Positions 43,070 to 53,146 of a stretch of 64,000 nt of DNA are shown one piece after another. A program made the translations under genes and the position numbers. Source of the stretch: a virus; IMG/VR virus record IMGVR_UViG_3300024239_000161, positions 1-64,000 of that record; one strand, 5' to 3'. The notes beneath the pieces are model-generated. The model saw only the letters and a list, made by a program, of their open reading frames with translations, searched no databases and was not told the DNA's origin. Position 1 is the stretch's first letter. Every line of letters starts with the position of its first letter.

Positions 43070-43157
43070 GGAAGTGAGACTTGGTAGTCAGAGGAGTCTT
43101 ATAAACTCTTTCCGCCAGATTAGCGGCTTTGAGGTGGTTCGAATCCACCCACTTCTA
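43070..43157 (+). tRNA. Class II-like tRNA, anticodon uncertain (TAT by canonical loop)
   Basis: Acceptor GGAAGTG pairs with CACTTCT (7 bp, one G-U); T-arm GGTGG-TTCGAAT-CCACC is perfect; discriminator A. A long variable arm CCGC-cagatta-GCGG places it in class II (Leu/Ser/Tyr). The anticodon stem GGAGT/ACTCT leaves the 7-nt loop CTTATAA, giving TAT (Ile) with U33. The D arm is short. The combination is odd, so it may be degenerate. Confidence 0.65.
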
Positions 43158-43173
43158 CTTACATATATCATTT

Positions 43174-43181
43174 TATAAATA
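43174..43181 (+). promoter_or_regulatory. Late promoter motif TATAAATA
   Basis: 36 nt upstream of the HNH gene, between arms ACATATA (43161) and TATATGT (43184). Confidence 0.55.
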
Positions 43182-43209
43182 GGTATATGTATAACTTCAT
43201 AACACCATA

Positions 43210-43641
43210 ATGTATACTACTATCACTACCTGTCAGAGTTGCGGATGCGACATTCTAAATGAGAGAATGACGAAAGGGCGACTAAAAAAATGGTGTAGTG
43301 AATCTTGTAGAGCAAAATGGAGATATGAAAACGATCCTGTAATTAAAGATAGGAACACTTATACCGAACAAAAAGCAAGAGGTTATTCCAATAAATGGAA
43401 AGCACTTCAATACAAAGGTAGTAAGTGTCAAACTTGTGGCGAAAGTAGACCAGCAACTCTATGTTTTCATCATAGAGACCCATCAGAAAAATCGTTTAAT
43501 CTTGATGGGAGAACTTTTGCTAATAGAAAATGGAATTCTGTTAAGGAAGAAGTTGATAAATGCGACCTTCTTTGCCATAACTGCCATCATATGTTACACT
43601 ATGGTGATAGTTGGGAAGAATTCCTAAACGAGCAGGTTTAG
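43210..43641 (+). CDS. HNH homing endonuclease
   Basis: 143 residues. An N-terminal zinc-ribbon-like part (CQSCGCDILNERM, WCSESCRAKWRYE) and the HNH core: CQTCGESRPATLCFHHRDPSE and LLCHNCHHMLHYGDSWEEF, with the His-His pair and structural Cys pairs. Its last codons and stop (43632-43641) lie within the following tRNA. It sits between two tRNA-like genes, a frequent target of homing genes. Confidence 0.85.
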   Translation: MYTTITTCQSCGCDILNERMTKGRLKKWCSESCRAKWRYENDPVIKDRNTYTEQKARGYSNKWKALQYKGSKCQTCGESRPATLCFHHRDPSEKSFNLDGRTFANRKWNSVKEEVDKCDLLCHNCHHMLHYGDSWEEFLNEQV

Positions 43642-43705
43642 CTCTCTGGTTGAAAGCAGCGAACTCATAATTCGCCTAAGGTGGGTTCGATCCCCACAAC
43701 CTGCA
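43632..43705 (+). tRNA. tRNA with CAT anticodon (Met or Ile2)
   Basis: Acceptor GCAGGTT/AACCTGC, anticodon arm GCGAA-CTCATAA-TTCGC (anticodon CAT), T-arm GTGGG-TTCGATC-CCCAC, discriminator A. Met versus lysidine-modified Ile cannot be told from sequence. The HNH stop codon lies in its first 10 nt. Confidence 0.9.
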
Positions 43706-43709
43706 CCTT

Positions 43710-43783
43710 GCCCGCATAATCCAACAGGCAGAGATAGGGAGCTTAAAACTCCTCCAGTGTCGGTTCGAATCCGACTGCGGGTA
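43710..43783 (+). tRNA. tRNA with TAA anticodon but class I variable loop
   Basis: Acceptor GCCCGCA/TGCGGGT, anticodon arm GGGAG-CTTAAAA-CTCCT (anticodon TAA, reads UUA), variable loop only CCAGT, T-arm GTCGG-TTCGAAT-CCGAC. Leu tRNAs normally have a long variable arm, so the identity is unusual. Confidence 0.85.
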
Positions 43784-43789
43784 TTAAAA

Positions 43790-43796
43790 ATAAATA
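43790..43796 (+). promoter_or_regulatory. Late-promoter-like motif ATAAATA
   Basis: 28 nt upstream of the ATG at 43818, right after the last tRNA. Confidence 0.4.
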
Positions 43797-43817
43797 TAAG
43801 ATACGGGAGTAAGTCCT

Positions 43818-44120
43818 ATGTCTTATCGTATCGACCAAGCATATTGTTGGTATCTAGATGGAAGTATGATTGTAAAAATGTATTTTATTAATCATATTCC
43901 ATTTACATTCGACGAACTTCCAGATGGTCATTTATACGATCAAGATCTTTGTAGGGAAGCGGACAAAAATCGCACATTTGAACCAGAAGATTTATATAAA
44001 AACTCATTTTATTTGATAGATGAAGAAGTTCATCCTTGTTTTTTTCCAGTTGAATTGGAAAATCCAGAAGACCTTCCAGACGACTTTGAGTTTGAATGTG
44101 GAGAGGATTTGACTTCATAA
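43818..44120 (+). CDS. Acidic hypothetical protein
   Basis: 100 residues, strongly acidic and aromatic (YCWYLDGSMIVKMYFINHIPF, EVHPCFFPVELENPEDLPDDFEFECGEDL). Not recognised. GGGAG ribosome site 13 nt upstream of the ATG. It sits just before the giant fibre gene. Confidence 0.55.
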   Translation: MSYRIDQAYCWYLDGSMIVKMYFINHIPFTFDELPDGHLYDQDLCREADKNRTFEPEDLYKNSFYLIDEEVHPCFFPVELENPEDLPDDFEFECGEDLTS

Positions 44121-44123
44121 ATA
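44117..44123 (+). promoter_or_regulatory. Late-promoter-like motif ATAAATA
   Basis: It overlaps the previous stop codon and lies 39 nt before the giant fibre ATG. Confidence 0.5.
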
Positions 44124-44155
44124 AAAGATAGCAATATCTTAGAAGTCATAATACG

Positions 44156-47100
44156 ATGCCTCTGAATAAGTTAAGCAACTTCATCAAAAATACTGATGGG
44201 CGCACGCTGTATGTAAATCCAAACGATTTAGACGCTACAGATTCGATTACTAATACTGGCAATTCCCTTGCACAACCTTTTAAAACGATTCAGAGAGCAC
44301 TTTTAGAAGCAGCAAGATTCTCTTTTGTGAATGGGAAAGATAATGATTTAGTAGAAAAGACAACGATTCTTGTTTTTCCTGGTGAGCATTTAATCGACAA
44401 CAGACCTGGATTTTCTATTTACGATAATAGCGACACTGCATATGCTGTTCCTCCAACTGGTGGTGTAGGAACTCCTGCACTTTCAACATTATCATTAGAA
44501 TTAGATTCTAACTTTGATCTTACACAAGATGATAATATTCTTTATAAGTTCAATAGTGTCAATGGTGGTGTTGTTGTACCTAGAGGCACCTCCATTGTCG
44601 GTCTTGACTTAAGAAAAACAAAAGTCAGACCAAAGTATGTTCCTAATCCTACTGACCCATTAGTAGGAAAATCTGCAATATTCAGAGTTACTGGAGCGTG
44701 TTATTTCTGGCAGTTTTCATTCTTTGATGCTGATGAGTCTGGTCTTGTTTATACTCACCCATCATTTTTTACAAGTGGTTATCAATCAATTCCAAGATTC
44801 TCTCACCATAAACTAACTTGTTTTGAATATGCTGATGGTGTCAACGAAGTTGGCACTTACGGTCTCACAGACCTTGATATGTATTATAGCAAACTTTCGA
44901 ATGCATTTAACTCATATCGTCCAATTCCTGCAGATGCAAAGTTTCCTGCAAGTGATGAAGACTTTGCAAAAATGGATCCAGAGTGGCAGATTGTTGGAGC
45001 ATTTGCTTCAGATCCGATTGATATACAGACAGTTATTTCTGGAAACGGCACTACAGCAAGCACATTAGTTACAGTCACAACTACTGAAGATCATAACTTA
45101 AATGCTGGCACACCAATTAAAATTAGAGGTGTTGCTTCTCCAACTTATAATATTTCTACAAAAGTTCAAAATGTCTTAAGTGCAACACAATTTACATACT
45201 TACTTGAGTCTTTCCCAATTACTTTGGATCCAACTCCAACAGCGACTGGAGCAACGGTAACTGTAGAGACTGACACCGTATCTGGAGCGTCTCCTTACAT
45301 CTTCAACTGCTCATTAAGATCAGTATGGGGTATGAATGGAATGCACGCTGATGGTAGAAAGTCATCAGGTTTCCGCTCAATGGTTGTTGCACAGTTTACC
45401 GCTGTGTCCCTACAGAAAGATGATAGAGCATTCGTAAAATATGACCCAACCTCAAGATCTTATAATGGTGTAAATTATACGACTGTTTACGGTGCAGATC
45501 TTCCTACAGGATCTTCACAAACAGATACAACAAAAGTTTATCACTTAGATCCTGACGCAATTTACAGAAAAGATTGGGAATCAAGTCACATTAAAGTTTC
45601 TAATGATTCCTTTATTCAGGTAGTATCTGTATTCGCAATCGGATTTAATAAGCACTTTGATATTGAGTCTGGTGGTGATGCTTCAATTACAAACTCCAAC
45701 TCAAACTTTGGTCAGATATCTCTTAACTCTGATGGATTTAAAGCAGAGGCATTTAACAAAGACGATAATGCCTTTATCACATCTATCATTGCTCCAAGAA
45801 ATATTGATTCTACAACCGAAGAAGATATTGAATGGTTGTCGATTGATGTTGGATTAACGACTAATGTAACTTTTAATCCAACTGGAAATAAATTATACCT
45901 TTACGGATTAAATGCATCAGATAGTCTTCCTGTAAGTGTGACTCAGGGACATAGAATTGGTGCTCGTCATAACGATAAATTATATCTTTCGATCGATAAC
46001 ACTGAATATTCTGCAAACATTTACATGCAGGATGGTGTAACGAGTGCATATAAAGTTTATGATGTATCTAGTGTTTCTTCATCTATTCTTACTTTCACAA
46101 GTAATCATACTCTTAAAGATGGTGAAAAGATCATCATCAATAGTGAAACTGGAGACCTACCAGAAAATGTAACTCCACATATAGTTGGATATGCAGTTAC
46201 TTCTGGATTATCTGCAAATCAAATTAAGTTAGCAACTTCATTTACGAACGCTCTAAACAATGAAGCACTAACAATTTATGGTGGAGAGCAACTCAAGGTT
46301 TATAGTAGAGTCTCTGATAAATCTGCAGGAGACATTGGATCTCCAATTCAATTTGATACTGCTGCTGGTAACTGGTATATTACAGTCAATTCTGGAAATG
46401 ATATCTATAATGAAATCGATACTCTTGGTGTTGCTGGTCTCAGTGAAACTACAGACTTAACTTATGTAAAGAGAATTATTGATGATAGAAGTTTAGACGA
46501 AAAAGTTTATAAGTTAAGAGTCGTTATTCCAAAAGAATTAACTGGTGCAAAAGATCCTGAAGATGGTTTTATTCTTCAAGAGTCTAGCACAACAGGTGCA
46601 AGAGCAGGAGACTTTACTCGTACAAGTATTGCTAGCACTGACTTTGAATATGATAAAAATCCTAGATTCATTACAACTTGCACATTAGCATCCACAACAG
46701 TTACCGTATTAACTTCACTTCCTCACGGATTGAATACGGGAGACTTGGTAGTTATTCGTAATGTGACTGACAGCAGTAATCCAAGTGGTCTGTATGATAG
46801 AGGATATAATGGTAAGTTTGCTGTAGCATCAATTGTGAATGATATGTCATTCACATATTCAACAACCGATGTAAATGGAAGAGTTCATACACCAGGAGCA
46901 TCAAGCACTAACGATATTAATTCAAGAACGACAGCAGACCAAGTAAGAGATCTTCCTCGTTTTGAAAGAAACGATTGGAAATCAAATCTTTATGTTTATC
47001 GTAATGAAGTTATTTCTCCTTATGTTGAAGGAGCACAAGATGGAATTTACCACTTGTATGTTTTAAATGCAAGTAATGCGATTACAGAAGAGTTTACAAA

Positions 47101-49630
47101 TCTTGAATATTCACAAAGTCCAGTAGATCTTTATCCTCAATTAGATAGAGATAATGCTGATGCAAACCCACCTTCAGCGAAGACATTTGCTCTCCGTGCT
47201 CCTATTGGAGATACAAATACAAGTGATCTTAAGAAGAGTATTACAAGAGAAACTATTGATAAATTATCAACTACTTTAAGAATTGGGCAAACAATTCAAA
47301 CAGTTTCTTCAACAACATCAAGTGCATCTTTAAGTTTTGATAGAAGGCATGGTCTTGGTAGCATTGCTACTGGTGCAATTACTGGTGGCGCTTCATATAA
47401 TAATGGCACCTACTATGATGTAAAACTTCTGAATACTGCCGCTGATCCCGGTACAGGCACTTGGAAAGGTGCGACTGCAAAAGTTGTTGTAACTGGAGGT
47501 GTGGTTACATCTGTTGATATTATTTCAGGTGGTTCTTATTATACTGATAGTGAAGCACTTTACTTTGACAATACAAGAATTGGTGCGGGAGATGGCAATG
47601 CAAGATATACACTTGCAACAGCAGGAATCTCTACAAGCATTGGTGATGTAGTTCAAGTTACTGGTATTGGCACTACATCTGATGGATATTATAGAATTAG
47701 TGCAGTCGATTCAGAAACACAAATTTCAGTTGCTAAAACTGCTGGAGACCCGACACCAATCGCAGGGCAATATGCCTTTGTTGTAGGATCATCATCTAAA
47801 ATTGATTCTAGTCCATATGTTTCTGCAACTGGAATTACAACCTTTACAACTGCAACTCCTCACGGATTGTTAAAGGGTAATAAGTTTAGAGTCATCAACT
47901 CTTCTAATAATAATCTTGGAGACTATGTTGTTGCTGAAAGAGTAGGTGTTACTACATTCACTGCTGTTACTAATCAGTCTCTGAGTGCTACAAATGGATA
48001 TATTCTGAAGCACGGTTTCTCAGCAAATGAAGCAATTTCAGACATTAGAGAAGAAAACTTTGGAATTCGCCAAGTCCCATTCTATGATAGTGAAATTACT
48101 AGTCTCTCGACTGCAATTACAGATGATGCTGGGGCAACTACATTAGTCATTTCTTCTATCAACTCTGGTATTGGCACTGCTGCAAGATTCTCATTAGGAT
48201 CTTACATTCAGGTTGATAATGAGATTATGAGAATTACAACATCAAACAATAATACTCAGTTTGATGTTATTCGTGGTGCTCTCGGAACAAGAAAGGAAGC
48301 ACACGATGCTGGATCTCTGATTCGTAAGATTAATCCAATCGCAGTTGAATTCCGCAGACCATCTATTCTTCGCGCTTCTGGTCATACATTTGAGTATCTT
48401 GGTTATGGTCCAGGTAACTATTCAACTGGTCTTCCTCAAGTTCAAGTTAAGTCTCTCACAGAAAGAGAAGATTTCTTAGTCCAATCTCAAGAAAGATCAG
48501 GTGGTATTGTTGTTTATACTGGTATGAGCAATAGTGGAGACTTCTTCACTGGAAATACCAAGACTTCATCTTCTTCTGGTGAAGTTACATCTTATGATAT
48601 TCCAAGACCAACTGTTACAGGTGAAGATCCTTCTAAGTCAAGTGTTGTTTACGATGAAGTCACTGTTAAGGAAAGACTACTTGTTGAAGGTGGAGATTCT
48701 GGCACAGTTCTTTCTCAGTTTGACGGTCCAGTTACTTTCAACAAACAAATCAGAAGTAAAGATACCTCAACCTTTAGTGGTCAAGTAAGAGTTACAAACA
48801 CAACAACTTCAGATTCTGCAACAAAAGGTGCTTTAACTGTCAAAGGTGGTGTTGGTGTTGGAGAGAACTTGAATGTTGGTGGGTTACTAAATGTCACTGG
48901 AAATGCAACTTTTGATGCAGACATAATAACTCCATTGACAGACAATCGGGTCGTTGTTGTGGGAAGTGGTGGTGCTCTTGAAGATGATAGTAACTTAACA
49001 TTTGATGGTAATACATTGAGTATTGGAGCAGTCACAGAATCAACTAGTACTTCCACTGGAGCATTAGTTGTTGACGGTGGTGTTGGAATAGCAAAGACTC
49101 TCAATGTTGGTGGAGACATCAATGTTAATGGAGATATTATTATTGCATCCGCATCAACTCTTGTTTCTTCTGCTGGTAGTTTTGGCAATATACAAGTAGC
49201 AGTAACAGATGATAATACCATTGATACATTAACTGGTGATCTCAAACTATCAGCAGTCGCAGGAAATCTAGTTGCGATTCAGACAAATACCACCATCACT
49301 GGTATTCTGAGTGTAACCGATGACATCACCGCATTCTGGTCTTCTGACGAAAGACTGAAGGACAACATTACTCCTATTGATGATCCTCTTGCCAAGGTTC
49401 TCTCAATCAGTGGTAATACATTTGATTGGAATGATAATTCCAACAAGTCAGGACATGATGTTGGTTTGATTGCACAAGAGATTGAGAAAGTTCTTCCAGA
49501 AGCAGTCACAACAAGAGATAATGGATACCTTGCAGTTGATTACCACAAAGTTGTTCCATTGCTTGTAGAGGCAATTAAAGAAATCTCAAGTAAAGTCGAA
49601 TCACTTGAGCAAAAACTGCAAGATAAATAA
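44156..49630 (+). CDS. Giant tail fibre/baseplate fibre protein (S74 C-terminus)
   Basis: 1824 residues, the longest gene here. The N-terminus TDGRTLYVNPNDLDATDS and LAQPFKTIQRALLEAARFS is the usual opening of a right-handed beta-helix fibre domain. Long Ser/Thr/Asn/Gly beta-rich repeats follow, including pairs such as PHGLLKGNKFRVINS and PHGLNTGDLVVIRN. Near the C-terminus come two copies of a GALTVKGGVGVGENLNVGG-type motif, then the S74 chaperone ([35 protein letters not shown], coiled-coil end). It is probably a virion fibre; the attachment site is unknown. Confidence 0.8.
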   Translation: MPLNKLSNFIKNTDGRTLYVNPNDLDATDSITNTGNSLAQPFKTIQRALLEAARFSFVNGKDNDLVEKTTILVFPGEHLIDNRPGFSIYDNSDTAYAVPPTGGVGTPALSTLSLELDSNFDLTQDDNILYKFNSVNGGVVVPRGTSIVGLDLRKTKVRPKYVPNPTDPLVGKSAIFRVTGACYFWQFSFFDADESGLVYTHPSFFTSGYQSIPRFSHHKLTCFEYADGVNEVGTYGLTDLDMYYSKLSNAFNSYRPIPADAKFPASDEDFAKMDPEWQIVGAFASDPIDIQTVISGNGTTASTLVTVTTTEDHNLNAGTPIKIRGVASPTYNISTKVQNVLSATQFTYLLESFPITLDPTPTATGATVTVETDTVSGASPYIFNCSLRSVWGMNGMHADGRKSSGFRSMVVAQFTAVSLQKDDRAFVKYDPTSRSYNGVNYTTVYGADLPTGSSQTDTTKVYHLDPDAIYRKDWESSHIKVSNDSFIQVVSVFAIGFNKHFDIESGGDASITNSNSNFGQISLNSDGFKAEAFNKDDNAFITSIIAPRNIDSTTEEDIEWLSIDVGLTTNVTFNPTGNKLYLYGLNASDSLPVSVTQGHRIGARHNDKLYLSIDNTEYSANIYMQDGVTSAYKVYDVSSVSSSILTFTSNHTLKDGEKIIINSETGDLPENVTPHIVGYAVTSGLSANQIKLATSFTNALNNEALTIYGGEQLKVYSRVSDKSAGDIGSPIQFDTAAGNWYITVNSGNDIYNEIDTLGVAGLSETTDLTYVKRIIDDRSLDEKVYKLRVVIPKELTGAKDPEDGFILQESSTTGARAGDFTRTSIASTDFEYDKNPRFITTCTLASTTVTVLTSLPHGLNTGDLVVIRNVTDSSNPSGLYDRGYNGKFAVASIVNDMSFTYSTTDVNGRVHTPGASSTNDINSRTTADQVRDLPRFERNDWKSNLYVYRNEVISPYVEGAQDGIYHLYVLNASNAITEEFTNLEYSQSPVDLYPQLDRDNADANPPSAKTFALRAPIGDTNTSDLKKSITRETIDKLSTTLRIGQTIQTVSSTTSSASLSFDRRHGLGSIATGAITGGASYNNGTYYDVKLLNTAADPGTGTWKGATAKVVVTGGVVTSVDIISGGSYYTDSEALYFDNTRIGAGDGNARYTLATAGISTSIGDVVQVTGIGTTSDGYYRISAVDSETQISVAKTAGDPTPIAGQYAFVVGSSSKIDSSPYVSATGITTFTTATPHGLLKGNKFRVINSSNNNLGDYVVAERVGVTTFTAVTNQSLSATNGYILKHGFSANEAISDIREENFGIRQVPFYDSEITSLSTAITDDAGATTLVISSINSGIGTAARFSLGSYIQVDNEIMRITTSNNNTQFDVIRGALGTRKEAHDAGSLIRKINPIAVEFRRPSILRASGHTFEYLGYGPGNYSTGLPQVQVKSLTEREDFLVQSQERSGGIVVYTGMSNSGDFFTGNTKTSSSSGEVTSYDIPRPTVTGEDPSKSSVVYDEVTVKERLLVEGGDSGTVLSQFDGPVTFNKQIRSKDTSTFSGQVRVTNTTTSDSATKGALTVKGGVGVGENLNVGGLLNVTGNATFDADIITPLTDNRVVVVGSGGALEDDSNLTFDGNTLSIGAVTESTSTSTGALVVDGGVGIAKTLNVGGDINVNGDIIIASASTLVSSAGSFGNIQVAVTDDNTIDTLTGDLKLSAVAGNLVAIQTNTTITGILSVTDDITAFWSSDERLKDNITPIDDPLAKVLSISGNTFDWNDNSNKSGHDVGLIAQEIEKVLPEAVTTRDNGYLAVDYHKVVPLLVEAIKEISSKVESLEQKLQDK
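49623..49629 (+). promoter_or_regulatory. Late-promoter-like motif ATAAATA
   Basis: It overlaps the giant fibre stop codon, 25 nt before the next ATG. Confidence 0.45.
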
Positions 49631-49647
49631 CTTTAAAACCATAAAAG

Positions 49648-51900
49648 ATGGCAAATTTTAATAAGTCTTTTAACTTTAGGAATGGTGTACAAGTTGATAA
49701 TGATAATTTCATTGTAAACTCAAATGGTTTGGTTGGAATTGGTACGACTATTCCTAGAGATTATATTTTGAATGTCTATGGTGATACAAGAGTTACAGGA
49801 TTAGTTACAGCAAATAATTTATATACAGTAAATTCTGTAACTACTGGTATTTCTACAGTAGGATTTCTTACTGCATCAGATATTAATGTTTCTGGTATAG
49901 TTACAGCAACATCATTCTCAGGAAGTGCTTCTGGATTAACTGGAATTTACGCTATTGCAGTAGATGGATGGTATGTAGACTCAGGGTTTATTTCAACAAC
50001 ATCTAATGTTGGAATAGGAACCACAATTCCAAGAGCGGCACTTGATGTCAATGGAACTCTAAATGTCTCTGGTGTATCAACAATATCGGTCAACAGCACT
50101 TCTGATGCATTAAGAATCACTCAAACTGGAACTGGTAATGCTATAATTGTTGAAGATTCTACTAACCCAGATTCGAGTCCTTTTGTTGTAAATAGGGACG
50201 GAAGAATTGGAATAGGAACCACAAATCCTGGTGGTTCAAGATATTCTTTGTTTTACACTAGTTTAGTAGTAAGTGGTCCTGATAGTTCTTTAAGACAAGG
50301 AATTACAATTGATGGATATACCCAACCAACAATAGCATTTCAAGGAAAATTTTTTGAGGCAGAAAATTCTGTAAAAGGACTCTTACACTATTTTCCTTTT
50401 AATTCCTCTTCAGTTGATCTTGATGATTCACAATCAATTTCTGGAAGATCTTTCTTTATTGCTCCAAGTGAAAGAAGGGTAGTAGCAATTACTAGTTCAC
50501 TTTTAGCAACTTCATCCAATATTGATATTGGTATTGGAACCGCAAATCCAACAGCAAAACTTGATGTAATTGGGAATACTTATATTTCTGGTAATACTGG
50601 TATTGGATCCACAATTCCAACAGCAAAACTTGATGTCAATGGAACTCTGAATGTCTCTGGAGTATCAACAATATCGGTCAACAGCACTTCCGATGCATTA
50701 AGAATCACTCAAACTGGTTCTGGTAATGCTTTGGTTGTTGAAGATTCCACTAATCCCGATGCAACTCCTTTTGTTGTTAATGCAGACGGCAGTGTTGGAA
50801 TAGGAACCACTGATACAAGTGGGCATAGTTTGTGTCTTTATAATTCTTCTTTTCAAATATCTAATTCAACAGAAGGAAATGGGTTTTTTAGTGGTTTTAT
50901 ATTTTCTTATGAACCTGTATTAAATGGGAATTATATAATTTCTTGGTCTAAACCACTCAATATCCTTTCTGGTTTTTCCAATGTAATAATTCAAGGTGGT
51001 AATAATGATCGCAAAGTCGGAATTGGTAGCACATTACCAAATAATAAACTTGATGTAATTGGAAATACTTATATTTCTGGTAATATTGGCGTAGGAACCA
51101 CAAATCCAACATCAGATATTCAAGTAAGAAAAGCATCTGGTTCTCTTGTAGAGGTTGTTTCTGATAGTGGGCAGGCAAGAATTAGTATTGGTCAATCTGT
51201 AGGCGTTGGTAACAGTAGTTCTGTATTGAGATTCGGGAATTCTGATGGCGTATTAGATATTATCAATAATGATGTTGGTGATATTAAGACTATTATTCAT
51301 GGAGGAACTGGTGCAGGAAGCACTGGTAACTTTAAGTGGGTTTATGGACAGACAAACTCAGAGACAATGACTCTGACTTATGATGGAAATCTTGGAATTA
51401 ATGATATTACACCATCGCAAAAATTATCTGTCGGTGGTGGCGTAACAGTTACGGGAAATGTTTATATTAATTCTAATTTAACAGTCGATGGTAATATCAG
51501 TGGAAACATTGATTATCCAGATGTAATTTCTGGATCTAATTTATACACCACGTCTGGAATCACTACATTAGTTTCACTAAATGTTAATAACAATGTAGAC
51601 TTTAATGGTGCAACTTTTGTTGGTTTAGGTACTATAGTTGGTGTTGGAACTACGGTACCTGAAAGTTATGGTGATGATATAATTGGATTAACAGTTAAAA
51701 ATTCAATAGCGACGAATAAAATTTATGTTGATGATTTGATTGCAATAAATTCTGGAGTGATAACCGCTACAACTGTGAGTGCGTCATTTAATAGTTCCGA
51801 TTCATCAAATCCATCTGTACAAATTGAAGTTTTATCATCTCCAGATAGAATAGTTTTTACAGTTCTCGGAGTTGGGTCTACCACATTAAACTTATTCTAA
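49648..51900 (+). CDS. Long tail fibre protein with IGIGTT repeats
   Basis: 750 residues. About eight copies of (V/I)GIGTT or GIGST-x-P turns are spaced along a beta-rich fibre, and a larger duplicated block, ALRITQTGTGNAIIVEDSTN and ALRITQTGSGNALVVEDSTN, appears twice about 200 residues apart. The N-terminus NKSFNFRNGVQVDNDNFIVN is a common fibre cap. No S74 domain is seen. Starts 18 nt after the giant fibre. Confidence 0.75.
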   Translation: MANFNKSFNFRNGVQVDNDNFIVNSNGLVGIGTTIPRDYILNVYGDTRVTGLVTANNLYTVNSVTTGISTVGFLTASDINVSGIVTATSFSGSASGLTGIYAIAVDGWYVDSGFISTTSNVGIGTTIPRAALDVNGTLNVSGVSTISVNSTSDALRITQTGTGNAIIVEDSTNPDSSPFVVNRDGRIGIGTTNPGGSRYSLFYTSLVVSGPDSSLRQGITIDGYTQPTIAFQGKFFEAENSVKGLLHYFPFNSSSVDLDDSQSISGRSFFIAPSERRVVAITSSLLATSSNIDIGIGTANPTAKLDVIGNTYISGNTGIGSTIPTAKLDVNGTLNVSGVSTISVNSTSDALRITQTGSGNALVVEDSTNPDATPFVVNADGSVGIGTTDTSGHSLCLYNSSFQISNSTEGNGFFSGFIFSYEPVLNGNYIISWSKPLNILSGFSNVIIQGGNNDRKVGIGSTLPNNKLDVIGNTYISGNIGVGTTNPTSDIQVRKASGSLVEVVSDSGQARISIGQSVGVGNSSSVLRFGNSDGVLDIINNDVGDIKTIIHGGTGAGSTGNFKWVYGQTNSETMTLTYDGNLGINDITPSQKLSVGGGVTVTGNVYINSNLTVDGNISGNIDYPDVISGSNLYTTSGITTLVSLNVNNNVDFNGATFVGLGTIVGVGTTVPESYGDDIIGLTVKNSIATNKIYVDDLIAINSGVITATTVSASFNSSDSSNPSVQIEVLSSPDRIVFTVLGVGSTTLNLF

Positions 51901-51901
51901 T

Positions 51902-53119
51902 ATGTCTCTCACAGTAAGTAAAGTAGGTCCATATTTTTCTAGTGGATCAATTTCATTTAGTCAATTAAGATCTAATTTTAAAGAGACTTCTTCTAGTGCA
52001 GTAAGTGCTTCGGAACTTTTAAGAGTTACTGATTTAACTAATACCAATCCCATTGTCCCTGATGCCACTGAAAATGCAAATATAGCAACATCACAAAACC
52101 TTAAATTATCCCAATTTAGAAATTCTATCAAATATTACGATTTAAATCAAGGGTCTGGAGATACTGATCTTAACCTAGACATTGCCTCTTCTAGTTTATG
52201 GAATAGTAATTTAGGGAAAAATATTGTAAAAAGGGTTAATCTTGCAGGTACTTCGGCATCATCTAATGGAAATGCTGCTGCCAGTTTAATTGCTTCTGCC
52301 GTTTATAATGTAATTCTGAATATTAGTGGTTCTATACTAGGTACAGGAGGAGCATCTGGAGGTGGAAATGGTGGAAATGCCCTCAGTATTAATACAAATA
52401 ATACTGGAACAGTTATTGTAAAGACTATTGGGTCCTCATCAAAAGTATATGGTGGAGGTGGTGGAGGTGGTAATAGCGGTAGTGGTGGACGAGGTGGAGG
52501 TGGATATTATATTGAATACTATACTTACTATGGATATAGTGCTGATACAGGTGAACAAACTGGATTGAGTGGTGCATATTATCAACAATGCGATCAAGCC
52601 TGTAAAAGAATTGGTCCCAATTATTGGTGGGATAGTAATTGTTATAAAACCCTCAATCAGTATCCTACAACTTGTGGAGATAGTCGTCCTACTTGTTGGA
52701 GCATTGAAGCACAAGGTAAAGCTAGAGTAAGTAACTGTAGATTTAGTGCTACAGGCTCGAATACTTATTTTACTAGTGGTGGTAATGGAGGATCTGCACA
52801 AGCAGGTGGTTTAGGGCAAGGTTACGGGCAAAATAAAAGTTTCGGTATACGTGTAAGTGGTTTTGCTGGTGGAACTAACGCAGGAACTGGAGGAAATAGT
52901 GGTAAGAGTGGGGATGGTGGAAATTGGGGTCAAGATGGTACTGATGGTGAAAATGGTGTTAAAGGAACTGACGGTAATGCTTCCGTTGCTCCAAATATTG
53001 GTTCAGGTGGTGGTCCTACTTACGGCAGTTCTAAAGGAACTGCTGGAAGAGCGGTTGCTGGTAGTGGATATATTATAGATCCTAACAGTGTTTCTTCTGC
53101 ATATTTGGGACTTAAATAG
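51902..53119 (+). CDS. Glycine-rich adhesin (gp38-like)
   Basis: 405 residues. Residues 1-150 are ordinary beta/alpha fibre sequence. From about 150 onward it is glycine-rich (GTGGASGGGNGGNALS, KVYGGGGGGGNSGSGGRGGGG, GKSGDGGNWGQDGTDGENG), with a Cys/Trp/Tyr-rich island (QQCDQACKRIGPNYWWDSNC) in the middle. T-even phages use a glycine-rich gp38 adhesin at the fibre tip to choose the receptor, and this gene follows the long fibre in the same way. Confidence 0.65.
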   Translation: MSLTVSKVGPYFSSGSISFSQLRSNFKETSSSAVSASELLRVTDLTNTNPIVPDATENANIATSQNLKLSQFRNSIKYYDLNQGSGDTDLNLDIASSSLWNSNLGKNIVKRVNLAGTSASSNGNAAASLIASAVYNVILNISGSILGTGGASGGGNGGNALSINTNNTGTVIVKTIGSSSKVYGGGGGGGNSGSGGRGGGGYYIEYYTYYGYSADTGEQTGLSGAYYQQCDQACKRIGPNYWWDSNCYKTLNQYPTTCGDSRPTCWSIEAQGKARVSNCRFSATGSNTYFTSGGNGGSAQAGGLGQGYGQNKSFGIRVSGFAGGTNAGTGGNSGKSGDGGNWGQDGTDGENGVKGTDGNASVAPNIGSGGGPTYGSSKGTAGRAVAGSGYIIDPNSVSSAYLGLK

Positions 53120-53146
53120 ATATTATATGAGTTTATAATAAATCTT

